64,000 nt of DNA. Source: Aquimarina spongiae. Its GTDB lineage: Bacteria > Bacteroidota > Bacteroidia > Flavobacteriales > Flavobacteriaceae. Both the position numbers and the translations under genes were made by a program. The notes below the pieces were generated by a model. It was not told the origin of the DNA. It worked only from the letters and a program-made list of their open reading frames with translations, and did no database searches. The stretch spans positions 186,001 to 250,000 of the forward strand of contig NZ_FQYP01000004.1 in assembly GCF_900141785.1 (NCBI RefSeq). The letters run 5' to 3'. Shown here in pieces: positions 18,711 to 27,466 of the stretch (position 1 is its first letter; every line of letters begins with the position of its first letter).

Positions 18711-19685
18711 TTACTTAATATAAACTTCTAATAATTTCATATCAGAATGATCACTTTCTAACTGAATATTCTTAATCATGGAAGGGATTAAAATAGTTTC
18801 TCCCATGGATATAGGAATATCACTATTCTCGGAAACTATCTTACCTTGTCCTTCTACACAAAGGAAAACGACAAAAGAATCTATATCATTATACACTCTG
18901 CTAAAACTTTTATCAACTTGAATAAAATTAGTTGTAAAATATTGATTAGAGATCATTTCATTGGGTTGATTTGACCCTTCTTTATATTTAATCTTTGAAC
19001 TGTTCTTATTCTCGTAAGCAAGAGCTTCCAAAGCCAGTTCTGTATGTAATTCCCTTCTGTTTCCTTGATCATCAACTCGATCCCAATCATAAACCCGATA
19101 GGTAATGTCTGAGGTCTGTTGTATTTCTGCTATCATCGTCCCCTTACCAATGGCATGAATAATACCAGCAGTAATAATATAACTATCTCCTTTTGTAATA
19201 TGTTCAATGTTCAACAAATCAACTAATCGATTCTCTTTCAGGTACTGTTGATATTCTTCTTGATTTGTGGCCTTGTTGAAATCTACAATTAGCTTTGCAT
19301 CATCATCTGCCTGAATTACATACCACATTTCTGTCTTCCCAAAAGAATTATGACGTTCTTTTGCCAAACGATCATCTGGATGTAACTGAATTGACAGATC
19401 ATCGTGTGCATCTATAAATTTGATCAACAAAGGAAACTGATCACCAAACGACTCATATACTTTATTCCCTAATAAACTACCTTTATGTTTTTTTATTAGA
19501 TGATTTAATTTTTCACCTTCAAAAATCCCGTTAGATACAATAGAAATGTTCTCTCCAACGGTAGAAATCTCCCAACTTTCTCCAATATTTCCATCTATAT
19601 TTGGTTTGTTGAGAATTGTTCTTAATTTATCTCCCCCCCATATTTTGTCTTTCAGAATAGGATAAAATTTGAATGGATATAACAT
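18711..19685 (-). CDS. manA: Mannose-6-phosphate isomerase, class I (short bacterial type)
   Basis: A 324-residue zinc cupin enzyme interconverting fructose-6-phosphate and mannose-6-phosphate. The class I motif is clear: SIQLHPDDRLAKERH with the metal-binding Gln and His, KTEMWYVIQAD with the Glu, and GIIHAIGKGTMIAEIQQTSD with the C-terminal His; TYRVYDWDR follows. The length matches the Bacillus-type enzyme rather than the longer enterobacterial one. Its place at the head of the rhamnose genes suggests mannose or GDP-mannose is needed for the same polysaccharide, but no GDP-mannose pyrophosphorylase or phosphomannomutase gene is in the window. Confidence 0.92.
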   Translation of the reverse strand: MLYPFKFYPILKDKIWGGDKLRTILNKPNIDGNIGESWEISTVGENISIVSNGIFEGEKLNHLIKKHKGSLLGNKVYESFGDQFPLLIKFIDAHDDLSIQLHPDDRLAKERHNSFGKTEMWYVIQADDDAKLIVDFNKATNQEEYQQYLKENRLVDLLNIEHITKGDSYIITAGIIHAIGKGTMIAEIQQTSDITYRVYDWDRVDDQGNRRELHTELALEALAYENKNSSKIKYKEGSNQPNEMISNQYFTTNFIQVDKSFSRVYNDIDSFVVFLCVEGQGKIVSENSDIPISMGETILIPSMIKNIQLESDHSDMKLLEVYIK

Positions 19686-19742
19686 GATAATAGGTTTTAC
19701 ATAGTTACTTTCAATTTTTTAAGGGGTAATTACATAAAGACT

Positions 19743-20711
19743 CTATTCTTGGTTTACAAAATTAACCACGGATTTAAATAAGAAACTAAAGAAATATATG
19801 CCAATTGCTATTCCTACAAAAATTAATGGAATAACAAATAGCATTCTTTTTGACAGTTGTTTTTGTTTTGAAATAATGCCAGTATCCTTAACAACAGAGT
19901 AAATTTCCTTATTTAATTCTAATGATCTTTCTTGAAATCGAACCGTAGTCAACAATTCTTCTTTTCGTTTTATTAATGATGCAATAGTTGGTGTTTCTGT
20001 CTCTGAAGCAAATACAATTTTACCTTCGTTCTCATTAGGATTCTTGCTCAAATTATCCAGGTAATCATTAATAAAAGCTAATGTTTTTCTGTTTTGTTCG
20101 ACTTCTCCCTTAAGTTGTTGGAGTTCTAAACTAACAATCTTTTTGAAATACTCATTAGATTTTAAGTGCTTCAGAATTGCGGCAACTATTTTTGTATTCT
20201 CTGGATTTGAATTTTTAAAGATTAATGTAAGCTTATGTTCTTTATAGAAATTACGATATTTTCTTTCTCTAAGAAGGTTATCGTCATAATCCTCAGTAAA
20301 AGATTCTTTATCCTGTATTTGAGTTAATATTTCTTCTGAACGAATTACAGGCTGCAGAGTAATCTTATCTACATTTTTTACCAACTCCAAATCTAAACCA
20401 AATTTCAAAACATAATTATCATCCTTGAAGTTGTCCTGTAGATCTTCAACAAAATCGTATAAATACTCTACTGATTTATACTTTGGCTCTATAATCACTT
20501 CTTGAACAAAACTGTTTTTTTTGTCTTGAAATTGGTCCATAAAATAACCCAGTCCTCCCCCAAGTACTCCTAATATGAGAAAGAGAATTATTTTTTTCTT
20601 AATGAATAAAACTGCATCAACAAATAAACTTAATACTTTTCTAAAAAACTCTTTGATCATTGCAAAAAGTTGCATTAAATCCATTTCTTCGTTTTGATTG
20701 GCTTGACTCAT
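19743..20711 (-). CDS. Wzz/chain-length-determinant family membrane protein
   Basis: A 322-residue inner-membrane protein with the two-helix layout of Wzz-type co-polymerases. There is a short N-terminal cytoplasmic tail, a first membrane segment at about residues 40-60 (IILFLILGVLGGGLGYFM), a long periplasmic helical region (about 62-285), and a second membrane segment at about 287-311 (MLFVIPLIFVGIAIGIYFF). Wzz proteins set the modal number of repeat units made by Wzy. There is no cytoplasmic kinase domain, so it is not a full Wzc. It is 3 bases after the upstream gene and 57 bases before manA, at the proximal side of the polysaccharide genes. Confidence 0.75.
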   Translation of the reverse strand: MSQANQNEEMDLMQLFAMIKEFFRKVLSLFVDAVLFIKKKIILFLILGVLGGGLGYFMDQFQDKKNSFVQEVIIEPKYKSVEYLYDFVEDLQDNFKDDNYVLKFGLDLELVKNVDKITLQPVIRSEEILTQIQDKESFTEDYDDNLLRERKYRNFYKEHKLTLIFKNSNPENTKIVAAILKHLKSNEYFKKIVSLELQQLKGEVEQNRKTLAFINDYLDNLSKNPNENEGKIVFASETETPTIASLIKRKEELLTTVRFQERSLELNKEIYSVVKDTGIISKQKQLSKRMLFVIPLIFVGIAIGIYFFSFLFKSVVNFVNQE

Positions 20712-20714
20712 TTT

Positions 20715-22409
20715 TTATCGTTCGTTAAATATTTGTTCTATAATTTTTTCGGTGATTAGATAAGTAGGTTTTACTCCTGTGGTTCCTAATCCTCCTGAAG
20801 CCAATGTACTTCCCGTCTCTAGTGGGTTATCAGAAGCATAATAAGCATATCTTACTTTAACTTTTGGGCTAATACTACTTCGTAATCGAGAAGCAGATTG
20901 AATGGCTTTTTGATAATGTGCTCCTTCCATTTCCAGACCAATCACATTCCAGGTAGAATCGTGGAAAAACTTCAGAATATCTCTGTTCTGCAGTGAAGTA
21001 CCCAAAACAGTGATCATTGCGCCATCATAGATATCAATCCCTTGACCTTCTAAATCTTTTTTGTTCAGCTGATTTTTGAATGGATAATTATCGGCTGTAC
21101 CTTCAAAAACATGAGCAGAAGGGATCATGATATCTCCTTTTCCTCCTTCAAGAATACCAGCTTTCCCCATAATTGAAATCGATTTCACATTCATTCGAAT
21201 TTTGTTCCCATCGAGATTAGCATAAGGTTTTAGTAATTCGTCCATAGTCTCATACGCCTGTTCTCCAAATGCATAATCCATTACTATAATTACCGGTTTT
21301 TCTTTGTCCTCTTTGTTGACTATAAGATCTCCATACGCTCCATCACCATACTTTGCCGTATCAAAAACTTGTACATTGATATTGGCACCACTTTGATCAT
21401 CGATAAAAGTCATTCCTTTTTGTAAGGCCAACTTCTCTACTCTCTTTCTAAGTTTGTCGTTGGCATCATCGCTCAACGACTCATAAATATCAAAGGTACT
21501 CTTGTTCTTTAGTTCATTTTTTAAGGCCAAAGGTGCATATAATGTATTCATTACACTATGCATATTGGCACTAATAATATGAATCGGACGATCAAATAGA
21601 TCTAGTTCTTCTAGTTTACTTTTGATAGTATTGGCCCAGATCTCTCCATGAATATGGTGTCCTAAACGTTCCCTAAGTACAGGACTAAAAGTCACGATTC
21701 TTTTCTTGTCCTCTACATACTCTTCGATAGCAAGTTTCCCTAACCAATAAATGATATGTAGAAAACGTTCTTTATTCTCCGGACAGGAAAAGCTATCATA
21801 AATAGAATTGGCCTCTTCAAAAGTTCTACCTAGAATATTTGCCGTATGTGTTAACGCAACTTCCTTTTGGGCCTTGGTCAATTCTTTCTTAGACAATACA
21901 GCATTTTCTAATTTTTGCCAATCTCTGGTTACATTACCCTCTTCGTTAATCACCACACGATTCATGATCTTATGCGACTCGATAAACAAAAAGGTAAGAT
22001 GCGTAAGGATATCATAGATTTCGGATCGACCACGGGTAATCTCAATATTCATTTGCTCTTCGTCGATACGATAGCAATTTCTTCTTCTCTTTGGAGGGAC
22101 AATAACTTTAAAATGAGAGTTTTTATATCCTTCGTCACTGGTAAGATTGATGTAGCGACACTCTTCTATCCCTATTGGTAATCGATCGATCACATATAGT
22201 AATCCGTTGAGCTCTACTTTTTCTTCGGCTACAGAACCATAAATCTCCGGTCGTAAGGTGAGTAGTGCTTCCCTCAAGGTATCTCCGGACACTCCCATCG
22301 GTTTGTAAAAACCCCTGTTAAACAAATGACGCATAGTAATATACATGCGTTCTATTGCACTAGAGCTTTCTTGTGCTCTTGTTCTTCCTTGTAATATTAA
22401 GTTTGCCAT
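20715..22409 (-). CDS. Conserved Bacteroidota protein with a nucleoside phosphorylase/nucleosidase-like C-terminal domain
   Basis: A 564-residue cytoplasmic protein found, to my knowledge, as a conserved uncharacterised family in Bacteroidota (I believe DUF6909; not checked). The first 330 residues are helical and Arg/Glu-rich with no motif I can name. From about residue 330 the order of elements resembles the PNP/MTAN/AMP-nucleosidase superfamily: ISIMGKAGILEGGKGDIMIP (compare the glycine-rich phosphate loop), VIGLEMEGAHYQKAI (compare the MEGAA segment that holds the ribose-binding Glu), then YAYYASDNPLETG (compare the SD motif that holds the catalytic Asp). The nucleosidase link is my inference. 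It sits between GH3 (23-base gap) and Wzz (3-base gap). Confidence 0.7.
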   Translation of the reverse strand: MANLILQGRTRAQESSSAIERMYITMRHLFNRGFYKPMGVSGDTLREALLTLRPEIYGSVAEEKVELNGLLYVIDRLPIGIEECRYINLTSDEGYKNSHFKVIVPPKRRRNCYRIDEEQMNIEITRGRSEIYDILTHLTFLFIESHKIMNRVVINEEGNVTRDWQKLENAVLSKKELTKAQKEVALTHTANILGRTFEEANSIYDSFSCPENKERFLHIIYWLGKLAIEEYVEDKKRIVTFSPVLRERLGHHIHGEIWANTIKSKLEELDLFDRPIHIISANMHSVMNTLYAPLALKNELKNKSTFDIYESLSDDANDKLRKRVEKLALQKGMTFIDDQSGANINVQVFDTAKYGDGAYGDLIVNKEDKEKPVIIVMDYAFGEQAYETMDELLKPYANLDGNKIRMNVKSISIMGKAGILEGGKGDIMIPSAHVFEGTADNYPFKNQLNKKDLEGQGIDIYDGAMITVLGTSLQNRDILKFFHDSTWNVIGLEMEGAHYQKAIQSASRLRSSISPKVKVRYAYYASDNPLETGSTLASGGLGTTGVKPTYLITEKIIEQIFNER

Positions 22410-22432
22410 ATGTTTTTCGCAACAAATATAGT

Positions 22433-23932
22433 CTATTTGTCAATCATAACAGAAAGGGCATCTGCAATATTTCTATCATTCGACAATCTCGGAAGTTTAT
22501 TTTGTCCACCTAACTTTCCGATCGATTTCATATAGTTTTTAAATCCCTCATTAGGAACCACAGTAATTTTTAGTGTTTTCAGGATCTTTCCTTCTATCAA
22601 ATCGTCGTAGTAGGTGTTTTGATTTCTAAGGGACTTATCTATCGCTAATGCCAATGCGTCTATGTCTTTTGGTAGTTCTTTAAACTCAATAAACCATTCG
22701 TGGTACGGTAATTCATTATCTTCAGGATTTACTTGCGGAGCCACTGTAAAGTCATTGATCATGGCACCTACTTCTTCAACGCCTTCTCTCAATGCCTGAT
22801 CCACTTCTTTACCAATTACATGTTCTCCAAAGGCCGAGATAAAGTGTTTGATCCGTCCAGATACAACTACTCGATAAGGGTTTGTATTGGTAAACATCAC
22901 CGTATCCCCGATATTATAAGCCCACAATCCTGCACTTGTAGAAACCAACATCACATAATTTACTCCCGTTTCGACTTCACCAATAGTTAACCTCCTAGGA
23001 TTTTCATCAAAAAACTCATCCGCTTTTACAAACTCATAAAACATCCCCGAATCCAATTGCAAAAGCATACCTTTTTCATCCTGACGGTCCTGAAACGCAA
23101 AAAATCCTTCAGAGGCAGGGTATAATTCGATCCCTGCGACTTTTCTTCCTATCAAATTTTCAAAGGTTTTACGATAAGGCTCAAAGTTTACTCCTCCATA
23201 GATGAACAATTCAAAACCTTTAAAAAGCTCACCAATAGTTTTGTTGGTTCGTTGCTGTAGTCTTTCAAAATACATCTGTACCCAGGGTGGTATCCCACTA
23301 ATGATACTCATGTTTTGATCTATAGTCTCCTCTACGATGGCTTCTACCTTTTGCTCCCAATCTTCGATACAGTTGGTTTCCCAACTCGGCATTCTGTTTT
23401 TCTGAAGATACTGTGGAACGTAGTGTGCAACGATACCTGAAAGTCGTCCTAATTTCACTCCATTTTTTTCGCTGAGTTCTGGACTTCCTTGTAGAAAGAT
23501 CATTTTACCATCTACAAAACCTGCCTTTCCGCTTTCTTCAATATAACACAAAATCGCATTTCGAGCGGCATTGATATGTGTTGGCATTGAGGCTTTGGTT
23601 AGTGGAATATATTTGGCTCCACTTGTGGTTCCCGAAGTCTTTGCAAAATATAGCGGTTTTCCTGGCCATAAAATATCAGATTCACCTTCTACTACCCGAT
23701 CCACATACGGTCTTAACGCTTCATAATCTCGAATTGGAACTTGCTTTGCAAAATCGGCATAGGTTTTAATATTTCTGAAATCATGATCCTGACCAAAGGC
23801 AGTATTTTGAGCTGTTTTTATCAAATCCCGAAATACACGTTCCTGTGTACCTACCGGATCCGAAGCCCACTTATTAATTTTTTTACGAATACGTTTTGCG
23901 AAAATCTTAGCGCCTAATGCTTTTAACGACAT
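22433..23932 (-). CDS. GH3 auxin-responsive-promoter family protein (acyl-adenylate-forming)
   Basis: A 499-residue member of the GH3 branch of the ANL adenylating enzymes. The ATP-binding P-loop YFAKTSGTTSGAKYIPLTK lies near residues 98-116. IYGGVNFEPYRKTFENLIG, ELYPASEGFFAFQD and WAYNIGDTVMFTNTNPYRVVVSGR are the further adenylation motifs, followed by the mobile C-terminal domain. Plant GH3 enzymes join amino acids to hormones; the bacterial substrate is unknown. The gene is 5 bases after the M23 peptidase stop, so the two are co-transcribed. Confidence 0.9.
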   Translation of the reverse strand: MSLKALGAKIFAKRIRKKINKWASDPVGTQERVFRDLIKTAQNTAFGQDHDFRNIKTYADFAKQVPIRDYEALRPYVDRVVEGESDILWPGKPLYFAKTSGTTSGAKYIPLTKASMPTHINAARNAILCYIEESGKAGFVDGKMIFLQGSPELSEKNGVKLGRLSGIVAHYVPQYLQKNRMPSWETNCIEDWEQKVEAIVEETIDQNMSIISGIPPWVQMYFERLQQRTNKTIGELFKGFELFIYGGVNFEPYRKTFENLIGRKVAGIELYPASEGFFAFQDRQDEKGMLLQLDSGMFYEFVKADEFFDENPRRLTIGEVETGVNYVMLVSTSAGLWAYNIGDTVMFTNTNPYRVVVSGRIKHFISAFGEHVIGKEVDQALREGVEEVGAMINDFTVAPQVNPEDNELPYHEWFIEFKELPKDIDALALAIDKSLRNQNTYYDDLIEGKILKTLKITVVPNEGFKNYMKSIGKLGGQNKLPRLSNDRNIADALSVMIDK

Positions 23933-23937
23933 ACTTA

Positions 23938-24807
23938 TTATTCAAAATCGACAAAGTTTGTAGGATCTGTTGGGTATCCATCCCTCCACAATTCAAAATG
24001 CAAATGAGGTCCTGTAGAAAGTTCTCCTGTAGAGCCTGCTGTTGCAATCACTTCTCCCGCTTTGACCTGTTCTCCTTGTTGTTTGGTCAAAGAAGCGTTG
24101 TGTTTATATACGGTAAGCAGATTATTAGCATGTTTCAAAATAATGACATACCCCGTTTCCGCCGTCCATTCTGAGAAGATTACCGTGCCGGCAGAAGCTG
24201 CTTGTATTGGAGTATCTTTGGGAACAGCCACATCCACTCCATAGTGCTTTTGGGTAACATCATAACCAGAAGTTATATTTCCTTTTACAGGAGAAAACAA
24301 GGAAAAATCAGAATTTGATTTTTCATTTTCGAACAAGCTGTACTTATCTTCTTTGGATACTTCTTCACGAAGTCTCATGTCTTGATCCGAGGGACTTAAG
24401 TCTATTTCTTCCAGATTTACCTTCTGAGATTGTACTGCAGAATCCAAATCAAATTCTACGGTTTTTACATCACCGGTAAGTACCTTTTTTATAGAATTGT
24501 AGTATTGCTGATTCACAACTATTCTTGACTCCAACGAATCCGTTGTTGCTACCAACCGAGTGGCTTTAAGATTTAATGAAGTAGACGAATATCCGGGAAT
24601 ATATTCTCTTAAGGGAGTAAAAGCAATCAAGAATGTAGTTCCCGACACCAAGAGAATCCCGGTAATGGTCACCATAACAAAAACATTAAGCCTATTCAGC
24701 TTAAAAGATATGCGCTCTTCAAAAGTATCCTCATTAAGAATTACCAAGCGATACTTGTTAAGCAGCTTCTTCGTAATTCTTTTTTGTTCCTTTTTCTTTT
24801 TTGCCAT
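23938..24807 (-). CDS. M23 family peptidoglycan endopeptidase, membrane-anchored
   Basis: A 289-residue protein. Residues 1-25 are very basic (MAKKKKEQKRITKK), one membrane helix spans about 43-64 (VFVMVTITGILLVSGTTFLI), a coiled linker follows, and the LytM/M23 domain fills the C-terminal 120 residues. All zinc ligands are present: HYGVDVAV (His and Asp), VYKHNA, and GPHLHFELW. The family cuts peptide cross-links in peptidoglycan; intact ligands suggest an active enzyme rather than an EnvC-like activator. The start at 24807 was chosen over the ATG at 24828 because the basic MAKKKK start is typical and because a promoter-like box occupies 24818-24825. Confidence 0.9.
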   Translation of the reverse strand: MAKKKKEQKRITKKLLNKYRLVILNEDTFEERISFKLNRLNVFVMVTITGILLVSGTTFLIAFTPLREYIPGYSSTSLNLKATRLVATTDSLESRIVVNQQYYNSIKKVLTGDVKTVEFDLDSAVQSQKVNLEEIDLSPSDQDMRLREEVSKEDKYSLFENEKSNSDFSLFSPVKGNITSGYDVTQKHYGVDVAVPKDTPIQAASAGTVIFSEWTAETGYVIILKHANNLLTVYKHNASLTKQQGEQVKAGEVIATAGSTGELSTGPHLHFELWRDGYPTDPTNFVDFE

Positions 24808-24817
24808 AAGTGAAAAG

Positions 24818-24825
24818 CAAATATA
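24818..24825 (-). promoter_or_regulatory. Promoter -7 box (TATATTTG) before the M23 gene
   Basis: On the minus strand the sequence reads TATATTTG, a full match to the Bacteroidota -7 consensus TAnnTTTG. It lies 10 bases before the chosen ATG at 24807, which implies a leader of only a few bases. A TTTTTG run 16 bases further upstream could serve as the -33 element, though that spacing is short. It is the only exact box I found upstream of the polysaccharide operon. Confidence 0.45.
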
Positions 24826-25014
24826 CATATTCTACGAATACCAAAAATACAACGTTTAAAGGGATATTAATAGTCTATGCGTTCCATTAATTTTATGCTA
24901 AAATTGATTTTTTGAGGATCACGATCATTTATAGGTTTTTATAAAGTGATATATGAATCTTTAAGATCGTTCGTTAAAGATTATATAAATGATGACGGAT
25001 TCATCATTTCTTGC

Positions 25015-25022
25015 TAACTTTG
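25015..25022 (+). promoter_or_regulatory. Promoter -7 box (TAACTTTG) before tatA
   Basis: TAACTTTG matches the Bacteroidota TAnnTTTG consensus and ends 20 bases before the tatA start, so a transcript would begin about 13-15 bases upstream of the gene. No clear TTG -33 element is seen at the expected distance. The rest of the 24826-25042 divergent gap is AT-rich and holds an imperfect hairpin near 24924-24950 but no gene. Confidence 0.45.
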
Positions 25023-25042
25023 TATTCTAATTTATTAAGATC

Positions 25043-25231
25043 ATGATGACATCAAGTATATTTTTAGGAATGATTGGTCCCTGGCAAATCGCTTTAATTG
25101 TAGTGATTGTGTTGTTATTATTTGGAGGAAAGAAAATTCCAGAATTGATGAGAGGATTAGGAAGTGGAATTAAAGAATTTAAAGACGCTTCAAAAGAAGA
25201 TGAGGACCCTAAAATTGATGAGAAAAATTAA
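25043..25231 (+). CDS. tatA: Sec-independent (twin-arginine) translocase subunit TatA
   Basis: A 62-residue single-span inner-membrane protein. The segment [36 protein letters not shown] is the TatA signature (given here by its parts: membrane helix near residues 12-27, FGGKKIPEL hinge, then the amphipathic helix). An acidic tail follows. TatA forms the pore that moves folded proteins across the membrane together with TatC, which is not in the window. Two adjacent ATG codons (25043 and 25046) are possible starts. The gene stands alone, facing tex across a shared terminator. Confidence 0.95.
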   Translation: MMTSSIFLGMIGPWQIALIVVIVLLLFGGKKIPELMRGLGSGIKEFKDASKEDEDPKIDEKN

Positions 25232-25248
25232 TTTTTAAATCAATATAT

Positions 25249-25279
25249 AAATAAAGCCCGGTATTTCCGGGCTTTATTT
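25249..25279. terminator. Bidirectional intrinsic terminator between tatA and tex
   Basis: A perfect 13-base stem (25249-25261 AAATAAAGCCCGG with 25267-25279) and a 5-base loop. The GC core is flanked by A-rich and T-rich arms, so it can end transcription of tatA on the plus strand and of tex on the minus strand. Confidence 0.85.
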
Positions 25280-25297
25280 ATTTGTATACTTTTCTAA

Positions 25298-27427
25298 TTA
25301 ATCAATAAGCGATAGTTGTATTCTTTTGCGCTGCAAGTCGATATCCATCACGGTCACCATTAGGTGTTGATTTAATTGCACAACGCTATTGACATCGCTG
25401 ATATATTCGTTTGCAAGTTTTGAGATGTGAATCAAACCACTTTCTTTGATTCCAATATCTACAAAACAACCAAAGTTGGTAATATTATTTACGATACCAG
25501 GTAGTTTCATCCCACTTTTCAGGTCTTCTATCGTTTTTACATTGGGATCAAATTCAAAGACGGCTGCTTTCTTTCTTGGGTCTACTCCAGGTTTTTCTAG
25601 TTCTTTTACAATATCATTAAGTGTAGGTAAACCTACCTCATCAGTGATATAGTTTTGCAACTTGATCTTTGCGATAGCGGGTTTGTTTCCAATCAATTCT
25701 GCGAGTGGTACACCTGCCTCCTTTGCCATTTTTGACACCAACTGATATCGCTCTGGGTGCACCGCAGAATTATCAAGTGGATGTGTAGGACTGGTAATTC
25801 TAAGAAATGCGGCAGCTTGTTCAAAAGCTTTACCTCCTAACCTGGGTACCTTTTTCAATTCTTCTCTGGATTGCAGTGCTCCATTTTCTGAACGATAAGA
25901 TACAATGTTCTCAGCCAATTTTTCCCCAATTCCTGAAACATAACTTAGCAAAGGAACACTCGCCGTATTTACGTTAATACCGACGCTGTTTACACAACTC
26001 ATCACCACGGTATCCAATTCATTTTTTAGTTTAGTTTGGTCTACATCATGTTGATACTGCCCTACACCAATCGCCTTGGGATCGATCTTTACCAATTCTG
26101 CCAAAGGGTCTGCCAAACGTCTACCTATGGATACTGCTCCCCGAACGGTAACATCATAATTTGGGAATTCTGCCCTGGCAATTTTTGATGCCGAATATAC
26201 CGACGCTCCGCTTTCGTTAACCATAAACACCTGCATCGATTGATCAAAAGGTATCTTTTTGATAAACGCTTCAGTTTCTCGAGCAGCCGTACCATTACCA
26301 ATACCTATTGCTTCTACCTTGTAGGCATTTGCCAACGATTTTATTTTCTTAATCCCTCCCGTGACATCTCGTTGCGGTGGGTGTGGGTATATGTTTTCGT
26401 TATGTAACAAATCACCTTGCTCATCAAGACAAACTACTTTACAACCTGATTTGAACCCCGGATCGATAGCCAAAATCCTCTTTTGACCCAAGGGTGAGGC
26501 CAACAATAATTGCTTTAGGTTTTGAGCAAACACTTTGATGGCATTATCATCTGCTTTTTCTTTGGCTTGATTAAGCACTTCGGTAGAGAGCGCCGGAGTC
26601 AATAACCTCTTATACGCATCAGAAATGGCAAGAAACATTTGGTCGGTACATGCCTCAACATTGGTTTTGATCATCACACCATCAATGATATCTAAGGCAT
26701 CATCTTCGAGTACTTCGATTTTTACGCGAACCACTTTCTCATTTTCTGCTCGCAAAATAGCCAACAATCGATGCGAAGGACATTTGTGCAACGGTTCTTG
26801 CCAATCAAAATACTGCTGATATTTTTGTGCTTCCTGATCTTCTTTTTTGGTTTTGATTACCGTCGACTTTATACTGGCTTTTCTTTGATAGAGTCTACGC
26901 AATCTATTCCTTACTTTTTCATCTTCATTAATCCATTCTGCAATAATATCTCTCGCACCTTGAAGGGCTTCTTCTTCGGTAGGAATCGTATCATTAAGGT
27001 ATTGAGAAGCAACAAAAAGGAGTTCTTCTTCCTTTTGTTGCAGGATTACTTTGGCCAAAGGTTCCAGTCCCTGTTCTTTGGCAACGGTAGCTTTAGTTTT
27101 TCGCTTTTTCTTATAAGGCAGATATAAATCTTCTACCTGAGTAAGGGTATCTGCCGTTTGAATTTTTTTCTCAAGTTCTGGAGTTAGTGCCCCCTGTTCT
27201 TTGATCGTACTCAGTACGCTTTCTTTTCTTTTTTCTAAAGCTTCGAAAGCTGTTTTATATTTTACAATCTCACCAATGGCTACCTCATCCAAATCACCTG
27301 TCATTTCTTTACGATATCTAGAAATGAAAGGAACAGTAGCTCCTTCATCCAAAAGTTTAACCGTATTGGTGATTTGCTTTTCAGAAACAGGAATATGTTT
27401 AGCGATATAAGAAACTGTGTTCATCAA
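25298..27427 (-). CDS. tex: Tex family RNA-binding transcription accessory protein
   Basis: A 709-residue cytoplasmic nucleic-acid-binding protein of the Tex/Spt6-like family. The order is: N-terminal helical Tex domain (about 1-190; EGATVPFISRYRKEMTGDLD is diagnostic), YqgF/RNase H-like domain from about residue 320 (RILAIDPGFKSGCKVV), helix-hairpin-helix region near 490-560 (LLSYVSGIGEKLAENIV, LKKVPRLGGKAFEQAAAFLR), and a C-terminal S1 domain (GIVNNITNFGCFVDIGIKES). Slightly shorter than the enterobacterial protein. Two adjacent ATG codons are possible starts. It lies 39 bases downstream of the last MG2/plug gene and could be partly transcribed from that array. Confidence 0.95.
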   Translation of the reverse strand: MMNTVSYIAKHIPVSEKQITNTVKLLDEGATVPFISRYRKEMTGDLDEVAIGEIVKYKTAFEALEKRKESVLSTIKEQGALTPELEKKIQTADTLTQVEDLYLPYKKKRKTKATVAKEQGLEPLAKVILQQKEEELLFVASQYLNDTIPTEEEALQGARDIIAEWINEDEKVRNRLRRLYQRKASIKSTVIKTKKEDQEAQKYQQYFDWQEPLHKCPSHRLLAILRAENEKVVRVKIEVLEDDALDIIDGVMIKTNVEACTDQMFLAISDAYKRLLTPALSTEVLNQAKEKADDNAIKVFAQNLKQLLLASPLGQKRILAIDPGFKSGCKVVCLDEQGDLLHNENIYPHPPQRDVTGGIKKIKSLANAYKVEAIGIGNGTAARETEAFIKKIPFDQSMQVFMVNESGASVYSASKIARAEFPNYDVTVRGAVSIGRRLADPLAELVKIDPKAIGVGQYQHDVDQTKLKNELDTVVMSCVNSVGINVNTASVPLLSYVSGIGEKLAENIVSYRSENGALQSREELKKVPRLGGKAFEQAAAFLRITSPTHPLDNSAVHPERYQLVSKMAKEAGVPLAELIGNKPAIAKIKLQNYITDEVGLPTLNDIVKELEKPGVDPRKKAAVFEFDPNVKTIEDLKSGMKLPGIVNNITNFGCFVDIGIKESGLIHISKLANEYISDVNSVVQLNQHLMVTVMDIDLQRKRIQLSLID

Positions 27428-27466
27428 TTTGTGTTTTTTTGAATCGCTAAATATATTACAAAATGT

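Noticed and set aside
24826..25014. Possible small RNA or riboswitch in the M23/tatA divergent gap
   Set aside because: Only an imperfect AT-rich hairpin is seen; nothing matches a known RNA fold and the gap is fully explained as a divergent promoter region.
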